Shown piece by piece: positions 23,359 through 32,556 of a stretch of 40,557 nucleotides of DNA (position 1 is its first letter; the number at the start of each line of letters is the position of its first letter). The notes beneath the pieces were generated by a model. The model had not been told where the DNA came from, searched no databases, and saw nothing but the letters and a program-made list of their open reading frames with translations. The stretch lies in assembly GCA_016290335.1 (NCBI GenBank), contig JAEETM010000030.1, forward strand, positions 1 to 40,557, written 5' to 3'. The stretch is from Treponema sp. GTDB lineage: Bacteria; Spirochaetota; Spirochaetia; Treponematales; Treponemataceae. Position numbers and translations under genes: made by a program.

Positions 23359-23482
23359 ATTTGGCTTTTTTAACCAATTATGGTAAATACGTCATACGGC
23401 GATTTTTGCCGCTCCCTTTTTGTGACTAAAATTTCTGCCGTTAGCAAAGGTAATTAATGAATTAGGAAAGGAATGTCAATCT

Positions 23483-26400
23483 ATGGGATTTGATAGAAGC
23501 ACTGTTAATAAACAACATACAAATAAATCCCAAGATAATTCTGCGACTTTGGCTGGTGTTATAGAAAAATACAATAACTTTTTGCAATTTGGTAGTATTT
23601 TAAGCACGATGTTAAACGAATGCAGATACATTGCACGCAGTGACTATCAAAATATGATGGGTGAATATGCTCCAAGCTTTGACTTCTTTTCTGTTTTGAA
23701 AAATAGTGGCATGTTAAATGAATTTTGTCATAAATACCAATTCTCTGAACAGACTATAGCACACATTTTAGATTCGTATACACATATTGAAACTTTAGTG
23801 GAACACCATAACGAAAAGTATGTGAAAACAGCCTTGATTCAAGAGCGGAATTATCTTGACAGTATATTACAAGCTGTAGACCCCGGCATAGTTTTGGATG
23901 AAGATCAACGCCGCGTGATTTTGACAGATGAAGATTATTGTTTGGTTGTAGCAGGTGCCGGCGCTGGCAAAACGACTACCATTGCGGCAAAAGTTAAATA
24001 TCTTGTAGATAAGAAAGGAATAGACCCTTTACAGATTCTTGTTGTTTCGTTTACGAACAAAGCCGTCAATGAGTTAAAGGATCGTATACAGAAACAGCTT
24101 AAGATACCATGTCCTATTGCGACGTTTCATTCTACTGGCAATGCTATTATCCGTAAAAATTCCCCGGAAGAAAAGCTGAATATAGTTGATCCATCGAAGT
24201 TGTATTTTGTAATCAGAGATTATTTCCGCAACTCAATTATGAAAAAAGAAAGCGCGGTCAATAATCTTATACTTTTTTTTGCGTCTTACTTTGATGCTCC
24301 TTACGAGGGATCGGACTTAAACGCTTTTTTTAATAATATTGCCAAAGCGAATTTCACTACCATGCGAAGCGAGCTGGAGGATTTTAAGCGAGAAATCATA
24401 GATGCACGTACAAAGAAGCATGTCACAATCCAAAATGAGATTTTAAGATCGTATCAGGAGGTTTCCATTGCAAATTTTTTGTATCTGAACAGCATTGACT
24501 ACGAATATGAGCCTATCTACCCTTATGAAATTCCGTATTCAAAAAAGCCATATACGCCTGACTTCATCATTTCGCAAGGAAATAAGACGGCTTATATAGA
24601 ACATTTTGGAATAACCGAAGCCGGTAAAAATAATAGGTTTACCCAACAGGAAATTGAGCGGTATAAAGCAGCGGTAAGGGATAAAATCAATTTACATAAA
24701 GAGCATAATACTACGTTGCTTTACACATTTTCCGCATACAAGGATGGCCGGTCACTTTTAGAACACTTAAAGGAAAAACTGGAAAGCAAGGGCTTTGAAC
24801 TCAGGCCTCGTTCTAATAAAGAAATAATGGATTTGCTGGTAACCGGAGAGGAAAACCGATATATCCGTAAGCTTGTCAGTTTAATTTGCCGTTTCATTTC
24901 TAATTTTAAGGTTAATGCGTTTCAGGTGGATGATTTTAGCAGAATGTTTCATTCTACGCAGAACGTGAGAAGCAGATTGTTCTTGAACATCTGTAATGAT
25001 TGCTACCTTGAGTATGAAAGATGGCTGAAACAGCATAGGGCAGTTGACTTTGAAGACATGATAAATGAATCTGCCAGGCTTCTTCGTGAAGTAAAAGAAA
25101 TGAAAAAGAAGCTTGATTTCAAATACATTATTGTAGATGAATATCAGGATATTTCCAGGCAGAGGTTTGATCTTACAAAGATATTGTCCGAGGTTACAGA
25201 CGCAAAGATTATCGCCGTAGGCGATGACTGGCAATCAATTTATGCTTTTAGTGGATCCGATATCAGTCTTTTCACAAAATTTGCGGAGAAGATGGGATAT
25301 GCTAAGATGCTAAAAATTGTGAGGACATATCGTAATTCTCAAGAAGTGATTGACATTGCAGGCAACTTTATACAAAAAAATAAAGAACAGATAAGTAAAC
25401 AGCTGATTTCCCCTAAACATATTAAAGACCCTGTGCTTATCTATACTTATGATAGTTCCCGGAAAGCCAGGAATACGGACAGAAAAAGTGGCAGCAACTA
25501 TGAATTAGCCTGTGCAATTGAAAGCGTGCTTACGGATCTCTTGGAGTATAAAAGGAAAGAAGGAATTAAACCGGGTTCCATATTGTTGCTTGGCCGTTAT
25601 GGCTTTGATGGTGACAATTTAGAAAAAACGGGTCTATTTGAATATATTAATAAAACAAATAAAGTCAGGTCTGTCAAATATCCGAAGTTAGACATAACAT
25701 TTATGACGGCACATTCCTCCAAAGGACTTGGATACGATGATGTAATTGTAATTAACGGGAAAAATGAAACATACGGATTTCCGTCTAAAGTGGAAGACGA
25801 TCCTGTTCTTGCTTTTGTTATAAAAGGTGACCGTTCTATAGATTATGCAGAAGAGCGCCGATTATTTTATGTTGCAATGACAAGGACTAAGAACAGGGTG
25901 TTTTTTGTTGCCCCGGAAGCTAACCCATCGGAGTTCCTTTTAGAATTAAAACATTCTTATAAGAATGTAAAACTTTTGGGGCAATGGAATGAAACTGAAC
26001 CAATTAATTATGCAAAGAAGTCTTGTCCTTTGTGTGGCTATCCGATGCAATTAAAATACAAAAGGGCATACGGATTACGTTTATATATTTGCACAAATGA
26101 ACCTGAAATTTGCGGGTTTATGACTAACAATTATAAGGCTGGAAAATTAGCAATACAAAAGTGTGACAGGTGTAGCGACGGTTACTTAATTGTGAAGGGA
26201 AGCGATGGTAATTTCTTTTTGGGTTGTACAAATTATAACCGGGATAATACTGGCTGTAATCATATGATAAACAAGCCGGGCTATTATAAGACGATGGGTT
26301 ATAAAATGGAAACACCTAAAACGGAAACCGCAAATGTTCAAGTCATGACTGATTTTAAAAAGCCAGACTATGAAGATGTCAAAACGATCTCCCTTAATGA

Positions 26401-26848
26401 AGCGAAAACGGTTATACCGAATAAACAAAATGAGAATAAATGGAAAGCGACTCATGATGATTACGTTAAGGTTGTGCGAGCTGATGTTAAACCGGTTCTA
26501 TATTTTGGGATTGATTTAAATGATTTTGTTTTTAATGCGGTTAAAGCCCTTCAAAATATTAGCCGCGTTAAATATTATGGCACAAATGTTCTTTGCGATG
26601 TCCTTCGAGGCGTGGTAAGCAAAAAGATTTCTGGTAATAAATTAGATAAAATACCGGAATATGGCATGTATAAGGAATTGCCATTCGAAAAAGTTAAAAA
26701 CATTGTTGGGTGGATGATAACGGAACATTTTATTCTGCGGACTAAAGGTGATTACCCTGTATTGCACTCAACGTACGAGGGATTGCATTATTCGGAATTT
26801 ATTACAGAGGCAGGATTGGAAAAGCTAAAGAAGTATTTGGAACAGTAA
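23483..26848 (+). CDS. UvrD/HelIV-like helicase with inserted nuclease domain, zinc fingers and RQC-like end
   Basis: A 1121-aa superfamily 1 helicase. After about 130 helical residues come Walker A AGAGAGKT (157-164), VVSFTNKAVNELKDRI and ATFHSTG; then an inserted segment with YTPDFIISQGNKTAYIEHFG (about 356-376), the D...E.H pattern of the nuclease insert in HelIV-type enzymes; then VDFEDMI, IIVDEYQDIS (motif II), VGDDWQSIYAFSGSD (III), TYRNSQ (IV), MTAHSSKGLGYDDVIV (V) and RRLFYVAMTRTK (VI). Two topoisomerase-type zinc fingers follow (CPLCGYPM...; CDRCSDGY...). The last 110 residues (VLCDVLRGVVSKKI, IPEYGMYKEL, YPVLHSTYEG) resemble an RQC winged helix. It should unwind, perhaps cut, DNA. 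The ATG follows AGGAAAGGAATGTCAATCT. Confidence 0.87.
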   Translation: MGFDRSTVNKQHTNKSQDNSATLAGVIEKYNNFLQFGSILSTMLNECRYIARSDYQNMMGEYAPSFDFFSVLKNSGMLNEFCHKYQFSEQTIAHILDSYTHIETLVEHHNEKYVKTALIQERNYLDSILQAVDPGIVLDEDQRRVILTDEDYCLVVAGAGAGKTTTIAAKVKYLVDKKGIDPLQILVVSFTNKAVNELKDRIQKQLKIPCPIATFHSTGNAIIRKNSPEEKLNIVDPSKLYFVIRDYFRNSIMKKESAVNNLILFFASYFDAPYEGSDLNAFFNNIAKANFTTMRSELEDFKREIIDARTKKHVTIQNEILRSYQEVSIANFLYLNSIDYEYEPIYPYEIPYSKKPYTPDFIISQGNKTAYIEHFGITEAGKNNRFTQQEIERYKAAVRDKINLHKEHNTTLLYTFSAYKDGRSLLEHLKEKLESKGFELRPRSNKEIMDLLVTGEENRYIRKLVSLICRFISNFKVNAFQVDDFSRMFHSTQNVRSRLFLNICNDCYLEYERWLKQHRAVDFEDMINESARLLREVKEMKKKLDFKYIIVDEYQDISRQRFDLTKILSEVTDAKIIAVGDDWQSIYAFSGSDISLFTKFAEKMGYAKMLKIVRTYRNSQEVIDIAGNFIQKNKEQISKQLISPKHIKDPVLIYTYDSSRKARNTDRKSGSNYELACAIESVLTDLLEYKRKEGIKPGSILLLGRYGFDGDNLEKTGLFEYINKTNKVRSVKYPKLDITFMTAHSSKGLGYDDVIVINGKNETYGFPSKVEDDPVLAFVIKGDRSIDYAEERRLFYVAMTRTKNRVFFVAPEANPSEFLLELKHSYKNVKLLGQWNETEPINYAKKSCPLCGYPMQLKYKRAYGLRLYICTNEPEICGFMTNNYKAGKLAIQKCDRCSDGYLIVKGSDGNFFLGCTNYNRDNTGCNHMINKPGYYKTMGYKMETPKTETANVQVMTDFKKPDYEDVKTISLNEAKTVIPNKQNENKWKATHDDYVKVVRADVKPVLYFGIDLNDFVFNAVKALQNISRVKYYGTNVLCDVLRGVVSKKISGNKLDKIPEYGMYKELPFEKVKNIVGWMITEHFILRTKGDYPVLHSTYEGLHYSEFITEAGLEKLKKYLEQ

Positions 26849-26900
26849 GCTGTTTGGAGTTTCAACAATTCATCAAATTAGCCCTTTGAAACACTTCATT

Positions 26901-26929
26901 AAATAACAGTTTACAGAAAACTGTTATTT
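26901..26929 (+). terminator. Hairpin after the helicase gene
   Basis: AAATAACAGTTT (26901-26912) pairs perfectly with AAACTGTTATTT (26918-26929). It is followed by ACATTGCC rather than a T-run beyond the stem's own TTT. A weak terminator is likely. The rest of the 300-base spacer to 27152 holds no gene I can support. Confidence 0.6.
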
Positions 26930-27152
26930 ACATTGCCTATAAAATTTTAGTAATATATTACCATAAATAATGTTGGAATCAAATAAGGTTGATAAAAAAG
27001 GACTATACGTATTTCTGCAAAGCAAACATATTAAGACAAGGCAAATTACACAAAAGAAAATTAAAGAATAAGCAAGATTCAACAAATAATAAACACTTGC
27101 ATGTATGATGAAAGAATGGTAGCACATATTAATTATTGGGAGGAAAAAGAAT

Positions 27153-28853
27153 ATGGAACAAGACACAAAGATATTTGCGAACTTTGCCGCACGCAATGAA
27201 GACGCTCATCGAATTTACAAAAATGATAAGAGTAAAAAAGACTTCTATGATTATGACGTGCACAGAATCATGCACTGCCCTTTTTTTAATAGATATTCGG
27301 ATAAGACGCAGGTCTTTTCCCTTAGGAAGAATGATGATCTTACAAGGCGAGCTACACATGTTCAATTTGTGGCGAGAATGGCTTATATCATTGGCGATAG
27401 ATTAGGCTTGAATACAGAATTAATACAAGCTATTGCGTTAGGACACGATATTGGGCACACGCCATTCGGACATGCAGGAGAGCGTTTTCTTGACAGTTTA
27501 TATTATGGTTATACAAAAACGTTTGCAGGCGTTCCCCGCAGATTTTTTCATAATGTTCACAGTGTACGGGCACTAAGGAATATTTATGCTTTGACGAGGA
27601 ATTTAACTGTACAGACGTTTGATGGAATACTGTTTCATAATGGAGAAAAATTTGATGTTAACAAGGGAGAATATGTTATACAGGAAGACGGAAAAGAGGT
27701 AAAAATACTTAAATGGGTTCCGTCAGGGAAAATATCAAAAAACGAAAAAGGAGTATTTTGTAAAGAAGGCGATTGGCAAGATGTGAAATGGGAAGAATAT
27801 GATGCGAAACTTTTTGATGCATTTTTAGATGAATGTACAAAAAGCAATTTAGTAGAAAAATATTCAGCCTCTACGCTGGAAGGTTGCGTAGTACGCATTT
27901 GCGATATACTGGCATATGCATATAAAGATCGACAAGATGCTATAAAATCGAAGTATTGGGAAGTTAAAAAAGGAAAAAAGATAAAATATGATGAAGTCGT
28001 AGTGCAGCCAGAGACTGAAGAAAAAACAGTTTACGAATTTGATAATATGTATGACAAATTCGATGATTTGAATGTAAATTTTATTCCATCAGTTCTTGAT
28101 GATATTGTTACACATAGCGGAATTGACGAAAAAACTAACAAACCATATTTGGCAATAACAAAAGATAATTTTAAAATAGTAGATGGTTTAAAAAATGATA
28201 ATAAAAAGTATATGTATATTCCTATTGATAAAGAGATAGACCCTTTCATTCTGCCAATTTTCATGGCCGTTTATGCGCAGATGCGTAAAGAGTGCATAGA
28301 TGGGATAAAAGAAGAAAAATGGGACAGCCCGATTTTTGTTCATCATATTTTTGCTAAGGAATTTAAAAAATGCTATAGGTATCAAGATAAAAAATGGTAC
28401 TGGAAATATACTAAGGATAATATAGAAAAGACAGCAGATGAGATAGTGGTTGATTTTATAGCAAGCATGACGGATGATTACATTATAGACTTGTATGGCT
28501 ATTTACTTAATAAAAGAAAGAAAAAGGATTTAGAAAAGAATTGTTTTATTAAAATTAAAGAAAAGGATAGCAAAAACCAAAAGGATAGTAAATCGGTTGA
28601 AAAATTCAAACTTTTGTGGAAAAAAGAACTATATGAGATAATTAAAGATTATTACAGTTTATCTTATTTCGAAGAAGAAAGAAAAAAACAGATTACGGTA
28701 TTGCAGATACTTCTAGGAATTGAACCATCAGAAGATAAGAACTTGATCAAGATATGTAAAGAAGAACTAAAAGAAAAAAAGTTAATTCCTGAAGAAGGTT
28801 ATTCAGAAATTAAAAATTATTATGATGACCTTATAAAGAAAAGAATATTATGA
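27153..28853 (+). CDS. dGTPase-like HD-domain triphosphohydrolase
   Basis: A 566-aa HD-superfamily protein of the dGTPase group, which cleaves dNTPs to nucleoside and triphosphate. The signature is clear: LTRRATHVQFVARMA with His-69, LIQAIALGHDIGHTPFGHAG with His-98/Asp-99, and CVVRICDILAYAYKDRQDA with the distal metal-binding Asp. After residue 300 the chain is Lys-rich and longer than in ordinary dGTPases. The ATG follows GGGAGGAAAAAGAAT. The gene is AT-rich compared with the core. It lies between the helicase gene and an unknown gene in the same direction. Housekeeping dNTP balance is possible; dGTPases that starve phages of dNTPs are known, so defence is a reasonable alternative. Confidence 0.85.
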   Translation: MEQDTKIFANFAARNEDAHRIYKNDKSKKDFYDYDVHRIMHCPFFNRYSDKTQVFSLRKNDDLTRRATHVQFVARMAYIIGDRLGLNTELIQAIALGHDIGHTPFGHAGERFLDSLYYGYTKTFAGVPRRFFHNVHSVRALRNIYALTRNLTVQTFDGILFHNGEKFDVNKGEYVIQEDGKEVKILKWVPSGKISKNEKGVFCKEGDWQDVKWEEYDAKLFDAFLDECTKSNLVEKYSASTLEGCVVRICDILAYAYKDRQDAIKSKYWEVKKGKKIKYDEVVVQPETEEKTVYEFDNMYDKFDDLNVNFIPSVLDDIVTHSGIDEKTNKPYLAITKDNFKIVDGLKNDNKKYMYIPIDKEIDPFILPIFMAVYAQMRKECIDGIKEEKWDSPIFVHHIFAKEFKKCYRYQDKKWYWKYTKDNIEKTADEIVVDFIASMTDDYIIDLYGYLLNKRKKKDLEKNCFIKIKEKDSKNQKDSKSVEKFKLLWKKELYEIIKDYYSLSYFEEERKKQITVLQILLGIEPSEDKNLIKICKEELKEKKLIPEEGYSEIKNYYDDLIKKRIL

Positions 28854-28920
28854 TTCGCTTTTTCGGTGTTTCGATTCGTTAGTACAATTTTTTGTAAGTT
28901 TTAAGAAAGGGGTATTATTT

Positions 28921-29664
28921 ATGGCGATACTTGGAAGTTTTCTAAAGGATTTGATGATTAATGAATTTAAGAATACAAAACGTAAAAAGGGCCCATATTT
29001 ATATCACGTAAATACGGTACAAACGGCAATTACATTTTTAAATAATAATGGTTTGCTGTCAAGAGGTGCTGTTGAAGAGCTTGGATTAAAGCAGACTGAA
29101 CAACAGACAGATGCTAAAGATAAAGCGTTTGGAATATATTACGATGTGTTCTTAGATTCTTGTGATATACATTATATGTGTGGAAATTATTGTTATTATG
29201 GCCCGGTGTCGTTTCGCTATAATGTTGACTTATTAGATGATTTGGACGCAGAAAGAAAGATTATTGAAGTAACGAAAAGCAATCCTATTTCTTGGGACAA
29301 TAACGATTATTCAAACAGAGAGGAACATTACTTTAATGAAACAAGCATACAATCTCCAGTGGATGGTTTTACTTTGGATAATTTTAAGCAGCATGTAACC
29401 ATCGTAAATATGCATGATCCGTTATCTTTTACACGTTTGGATGGTATTAGATTGGATGAACCCGATGATAACGAACAGCATCAGAAGTTATTTATCCAAG
29501 CAAAAGAGTATTTGAAGAAATTGGTTGAAGGTTTAAATGAGTCAAACGGGCTAAATATAAGTTTCAGCATTAGGAACACATGCAAACAGAATTGCTGTTG
29601 TAAGGAAAATTATAAAATAATGAATGATAATGATTTTTATAAATTTTACGGTTTTGAAGAATAG
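28921..29664 (+). CDS. Unknown protein; N-terminus resembles ADP-ribosyltransferase-like folds
   Basis: A 247-aa AT-rich gene product not assigned to a family. GPYLYHVNTVQTAITFLNNN followed by GLLSRGAVEELG (about 24-55) has the LYH...FL..NGLLSR shape of the first strand and helix of DarT-like and related ART-fold proteins. Next comes FGIYYDVFLDSCDIHYMC and YYGPVSFRYNVDLL, which would be later strands. Cys-rich CKQNCCCKEN lies near the end. The ATG follows AAGAAAGGGGTATTATTT. It starts 67 bases after the dGTPase-like gene and probably shares its transcript. The fold assignment is a guess from pattern only. Confidence 0.5.
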   Translation: MAILGSFLKDLMINEFKNTKRKKGPYLYHVNTVQTAITFLNNNGLLSRGAVEELGLKQTEQQTDAKDKAFGIYYDVFLDSCDIHYMCGNYCYYGPVSFRYNVDLLDDLDAERKIIEVTKSNPISWDNNDYSNREEHYFNETSIQSPVDGFTLDNFKQHVTIVNMHDPLSFTRLDGIRLDEPDDNEQHQKLFIQAKEYLKKLVEGLNESNGLNISFSIRNTCKQNCCCKENYKIMNDNDFYKFYGFEE

Positions 29665-29774
29665 GTTGATGTTTGTTAGCACGTGGTTCTTTTGAACGGA
29701 TTAATTCTATTCGCTGACAATACAATTACTAGTAGTTCAGTTGTAGATCAAAAACAATTTGTAGTGATATGGTA

Positions 29775-29865
29775 TTGACAAACTCTTAACTTTATGTTAT
29801 TATTAACCAAACAGAATAAACGCAACACAATTCAGCTTGACAGTTAAACTGATTACAATCATTAT
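29775..29865 (+). promoter_or_regulatory. Two tandem promoters of a very short transcription unit
   Basis: The first is TTGACA (29775-29780), 17 bases, TATTAT (29798-29803). The second is TTGACA (29837-29842), 17 bases, CATTAT (29860-29865). Both point at a hexapeptide frame and terminator only 55-140 bases downstream. Confidence 0.7.
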
Positions 29866-29917
29866 TATTATCCGAGGCTATCCGCAATCGGAGGTCTTTC
29901 CACAACGGAGGTGCGTT

Positions 29918-29938
29918 ATGAAAAAAAGAATCTTGTAA
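29918..29938 (+). CDS. Hexapeptide frame (MKKRIL) before a terminator
   Basis: ACGGAGGTG lies 5 bases before an ATG followed by five codons and TAA. The stop codon merges into the left arm of the terminator at 29939, so a ribosome finishing the peptide would stand on the hairpin. The leader before it has CCGA/TCGG pairing (29873-29892) and a second GGAGG at 29890. This is the layout of a leader peptide in attenuation, or of a small RNA carrying a decoy ribosome site. No biosynthetic gene follows directly. Confidence 0.5.
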   Translation: MKKRIL

Positions 29939-29976
29939 AGCAAAGGTATAAGCGGTTTTATATCTTTGCTTTTTGT
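29939..29976 (+). terminator. Rho-independent terminator overlapping the hexapeptide stop
   Basis: AGCAAAG (29939-29945) pairs with CTTTGCT (29964-29970), with TATAA/TTATA inside, followed by TTTTGTTTT. Confidence 0.85.
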
Positions 29977-30128
29977 TTTCCTAAAAATTAGATTTTTGTA
30001 AACTTGTTCTATGTGTTTGAAGCACATATAAAGTCAATCGATTCATCAACAGACAAGATAGTTGCTTATTATCCGAGGCATAAAAAATGCCATTACCAGC
30101 AATCACGCTTGGAACACGGAAAAGAAGT

Positions 30129-30199
30129 AAAACAAAACGCTTCTGAAGCAATGTATCGCCAGGGTTGGTGAATGATTGCTGCAGAAGCGTTTTTGTTTT
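30129..30199 (+). terminator. Very long hairpin before the second Clp-like operon
   Basis: AAAACAAAACGCTTCTG then AGCAAT (30129-30152) pairs with ATTGCT then CAGAAGCGTTTTTGTTTT (30175-30199), about 22 bp with one mismatch. The right arm ends in a T-rich run, so it acts as a terminator for rightward transcripts; with AAAACAAAA on the left it may work in both directions. The next gene's ribosome site follows directly. Confidence 0.75.
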
Positions 30200-30215
30200 G
30201 AAAGGATGGGCGAAA

Positions 30216-30368
30216 ATGGACATGGGAAAATATTTGAATGATGTATTGAAAGTAGTAAATGGCGATCTCGGGGAACTGGTAGAAATCGGATATCTGACCG
30301 AAGAAGAAGCAGGCAGTCCTGAAATAGTAAACTATTATTGCAACAGAAATAGATATAACAACAGATGA
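30216..30368 (+). CDS. Small hypothetical protein, 50 aa
   Basis: Starts MDMGKYLNDVLKVVNGDLGE and ends NYYCNRNRYNNR, with an acidic helical middle (YLTEEEAGSPEIV). The ATG at 30216 follows GAAAGGATGGGCGAAA; the frame is open further upstream into the terminator hairpin but that part is not credible. It is the first gene of a run leading to SSB and ClpX-like B. No family recognised. Confidence 0.5.
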   Translation: MDMGKYLNDVLKVVNGDLGELVEIGYLTEEEAGSPEIVNYYCNRNRYNNR

Positions 30369-30386
30369 AGGGAGATAAGTAAAATA

Positions 30387-30620
30387 ATGGTTAAAACTTT
30401 AATGAATAAAAACGGTGGTATGCAATTTGAAATTATATCACTTTTCCCGGAAAGTGTGGAGACGGCAAGCTTTGTTTTAAAAAAGAAAAAAGAAAGACAT
30501 CAGAAAATTTATCAAGGAAAGTCTCAAATATATGAACCACATGATCCGTATTTTAAAGGAAAGCTTTCTAAGAGGAATGGGCGTTTGGATCCATACTGTA
30601 TTCCTGATGAAGTTGCTTGA
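30387..30620 (+). CDS. Small hypothetical protein, 77 aa
   Basis: The product MVKTLMNKNGGMQFEIISLF continues with a Lys-rich KKKKERHQKIYQGKSQIYEP and ends RLDPYCIPDEVA. It is basic and has no membrane span. GGGAG lies 13 bases before the ATG at 30387, rather far; the ATG at 30420 is an alternative. It follows the 50-aa gene by 18 bases. Function unknown. Confidence 0.5.
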   Translation: MVKTLMNKNGGMQFEIISLFPESVETASFVLKKKKERHQKIYQGKSQIYEPHDPYFKGKLSKRNGRLDPYCIPDEVA

Positions 30621-30759
30621 TATCAAAAATTGTTTAACAAACACTTTTCTTGTACATTAATGGTCTTTTTGAATTGTGATTGCGAGAAAATTTGAAAATA
30701 ATTTACCATAATTAATAATGACCCTTTACGGGAAATGATGAACAGGAGGCATAAGAGTT

Positions 30760-31167
30760 ATGAATAGAATTATTTTAACTGGTCGTTTGACGAAGAATCC
30801 GGAAGTGCGCTATACCGCAAATCAAAAAGTGGTATGCTCCTTTATCCTGGCGGTGGATAGGCCGTTTGTAAATCAGCAGGGATTGCGCGAAACTGATTTT
30901 ATCCCCGTAGTATTGTGGGGTAAAACTGCAGAACTGGTTGGAAACAGCTGTGCCAAAGGCCATCGGTTGTGCGTTGAGGGACGTGTTCAAGTCCGCACTT
31001 ATGAGAATAAAGATAAAAGAACAGTATGGATTACAGAGGTAATTGGAGATCGTATCGAATTTCTCGAACGCAAGTCAGAAATTGCAGCTTCTTCAGAGGC
31101 TCAAATGCAGACTGCTATTTCCGATATGGGGAAAGAAGTACCTTTTGATGAAGAGGTTCCGTTTTAA
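30760..31167 (+). CDS. ssb: Single-stranded DNA-binding protein
   Basis: A 135-aa SSB: an OB fold from MNRIILTGRLTKNPEVRYT through FILAVDRP, FIPVVLWGKTAELV, KGHRLCVEGRVQVRTYENKD and VIGDRIEFLE, then a linker and the acidic tip VPFDEEVPF used to recruit partner proteins. The ATG follows ACAGGAGGCATAAGAGTT. It lacks the rpsF and rpsR neighbours of the housekeeping gene and instead lies 57 bases before ClpX-like B, so it is probably an accessory SSB of a mobile or former mobile unit. Confidence 0.93.
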   Translation: MNRIILTGRLTKNPEVRYTANQKVVCSFILAVDRPFVNQQGLRETDFIPVVLWGKTAELVGNSCAKGHRLCVEGRVQVRTYENKDKRTVWITEVIGDRIEFLERKSEIAASSEAQMQTAISDMGKEVPFDEEVPF

Positions 31168-31224
31168 AAAGTGAATATTGTTTCTTTACAGATTTTGGTT
31201 GTTAAGACTGAAAAGGAGATTCAA

Positions 31225-32556
31225 ATGCACAACAAGTACTGTAATGCTAAATTAATAAAGAAAAAACTGGACAATTTTGTTATGGGTCAGGAACAGGGGA
31301 CGCGGGCTATCGCAATGGCTTTTGCGCAACACTTTCTACGAATTGAGGCAAGTGAATATTACAGTGGTCGTAAGATTACAAAGGATAATGTTCTGTTGGT
31401 CGGGCCAACCGGTTGCGGAAAAACAGAAACGTTTCGCGTTTTAAAATCTATGGCAGAAGAGTTTGGCGTTCCTGTATGTCTGTTCAATGCGCTTGATTTT
31501 GCACCCACCGATTCCTGGAAAGGTTCAAAATGTTTAGCCTCAATTTTTACCGAGGTTTTCCGGCAAGCAGCTGAAGTATATTTTGAAAAGTTTGATACTG
31601 AAAAGGACGTGGAAAAGCAAAAAGAAAGTATTACCAAGATTGCTAACAACGCCATTATCGTGCTGGATGAGATTGACAAATTGAGGATTCGTGGGGAAGG
31701 GAATAACAGGCATTTTTTAACAGAGTATCAGTCGGTTTTGCTCAAAATGGTTGAAGGCAACACATATGAAGTAGATGACATTACTTTAAAAGATTTACGC
31801 AAGGAAACCGCAGAAAAAGATGACGGGCAGAAGGACAATGAAGAGGATGTGGAAATCAATAGCAATGAGGTTGACACAACCAATATGATGTTCGTTTTTA
31901 TGGGGGCATTTGACGGTATTGAAGAAATTACGCGAGGCCGGTTAGAAGAAGAGAGGCTAAACAAGGAAGAAAAAGACTTGCCCGCACGCACCATGTATCA
32001 GGATACGCAGTTGGGGTTCTTGACAGTTCCTCAGCTGGCAAAGAAGGAAGAGCCAGTGGAATACACATATGAGCAGCTCATCCCTACACAGGAAGATATC
32101 ATTCAATTTGGGTTTATGCGTGAACTGGTTGGCAGAATTTCAGTCCGTACCGTATATAAACCGCTGAAAGAAGATGTGTTGTTTGATATTTTACTCCATT
32201 GCGAGACGTCAGCATACCGGGAGTACCAGCAACGCTTTGTCGTGAATGGTCATAAACTGCTTTGTAACCGTGATGCGCTGAAAGAAATTTCGCGAATTGC
32301 GGTAGAGCGTGGAACCGGGGCACGGGGACTACGGAACATTTTTAGTGAATTGTTGCAGGATACAATGTTTGAACTTTCAGGTGAACCGTGTCATCATTGT
32401 TTGTTGCGCGGAAAGGAGATGCGGGCACACAAGCCGCCGTTGTTGCATAAAGTGGACAGGTTCGCAAAGATACGTTTACGAATTGAGAGAGAAAGAAATA
32501 AAAAATTAGCTGAAATAGCAAGAATAAGGGCTGCAATAAGCGGCAGGAGGAAATGA
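31225..32556 (+). CDS. ClpX-like AAA+ ATPase (paralogue B)
   Basis: A 443-aa relative of paralogue A at 17047. It lacks the ClpX zinc domain, starts at LIKKKLDNFVMGQEQGTRAI, and has Walker A GPTGCGKT (60-67), Walker B IVLDE (145-149), MFVFMGAFDGIEEI (222-235), arginine finger LVGRISV and sensor 2 GAR (365-367). The pore loop is again TDSWKGS (95-101) instead of GYVG, and the docking tripeptide is LGF (263-265). It has an acidic insert near 190-217 and an extra Arg/Lys-rich C-terminus after HKPPLLHK. The ATG at 31225 follows AAAAGGAGATTCAA. No ClpP lies beside it, so it must use the ClpP of the other operon or the housekeeping one, or act as a remodeller alone. Confidence 0.87.
   Translation: MHNKYCNAKLIKKKLDNFVMGQEQGTRAIAMAFAQHFLRIEASEYYSGRKITKDNVLLVGPTGCGKTETFRVLKSMAEEFGVPVCLFNALDFAPTDSWKGSKCLASIFTEVFRQAAEVYFEKFDTEKDVEKQKESITKIANNAIIVLDEIDKLRIRGEGNNRHFLTEYQSVLLKMVEGNTYEVDDITLKDLRKETAEKDDGQKDNEEDVEINSNEVDTTNMMFVFMGAFDGIEEITRGRLEEERLNKEEKDLPARTMYQDTQLGFLTVPQLAKKEEPVEYTYEQLIPTQEDIIQFGFMRELVGRISVRTVYKPLKEDVLFDILLHCETSAYREYQQRFVVNGHKLLCNRDALKEISRIAVERGTGARGLRNIFSELLQDTMFELSGEPCHHCLLRGKEMRAHKPPLLHKVDRFAKIRLRIERERNKKLAEIARIRAAISGRRK

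Noticed and set aside
23191..23482. Leader RNA as a retron or known riboswitch
   Set aside because: No reverse transcriptase gene nearby and no recognised riboswitch core.
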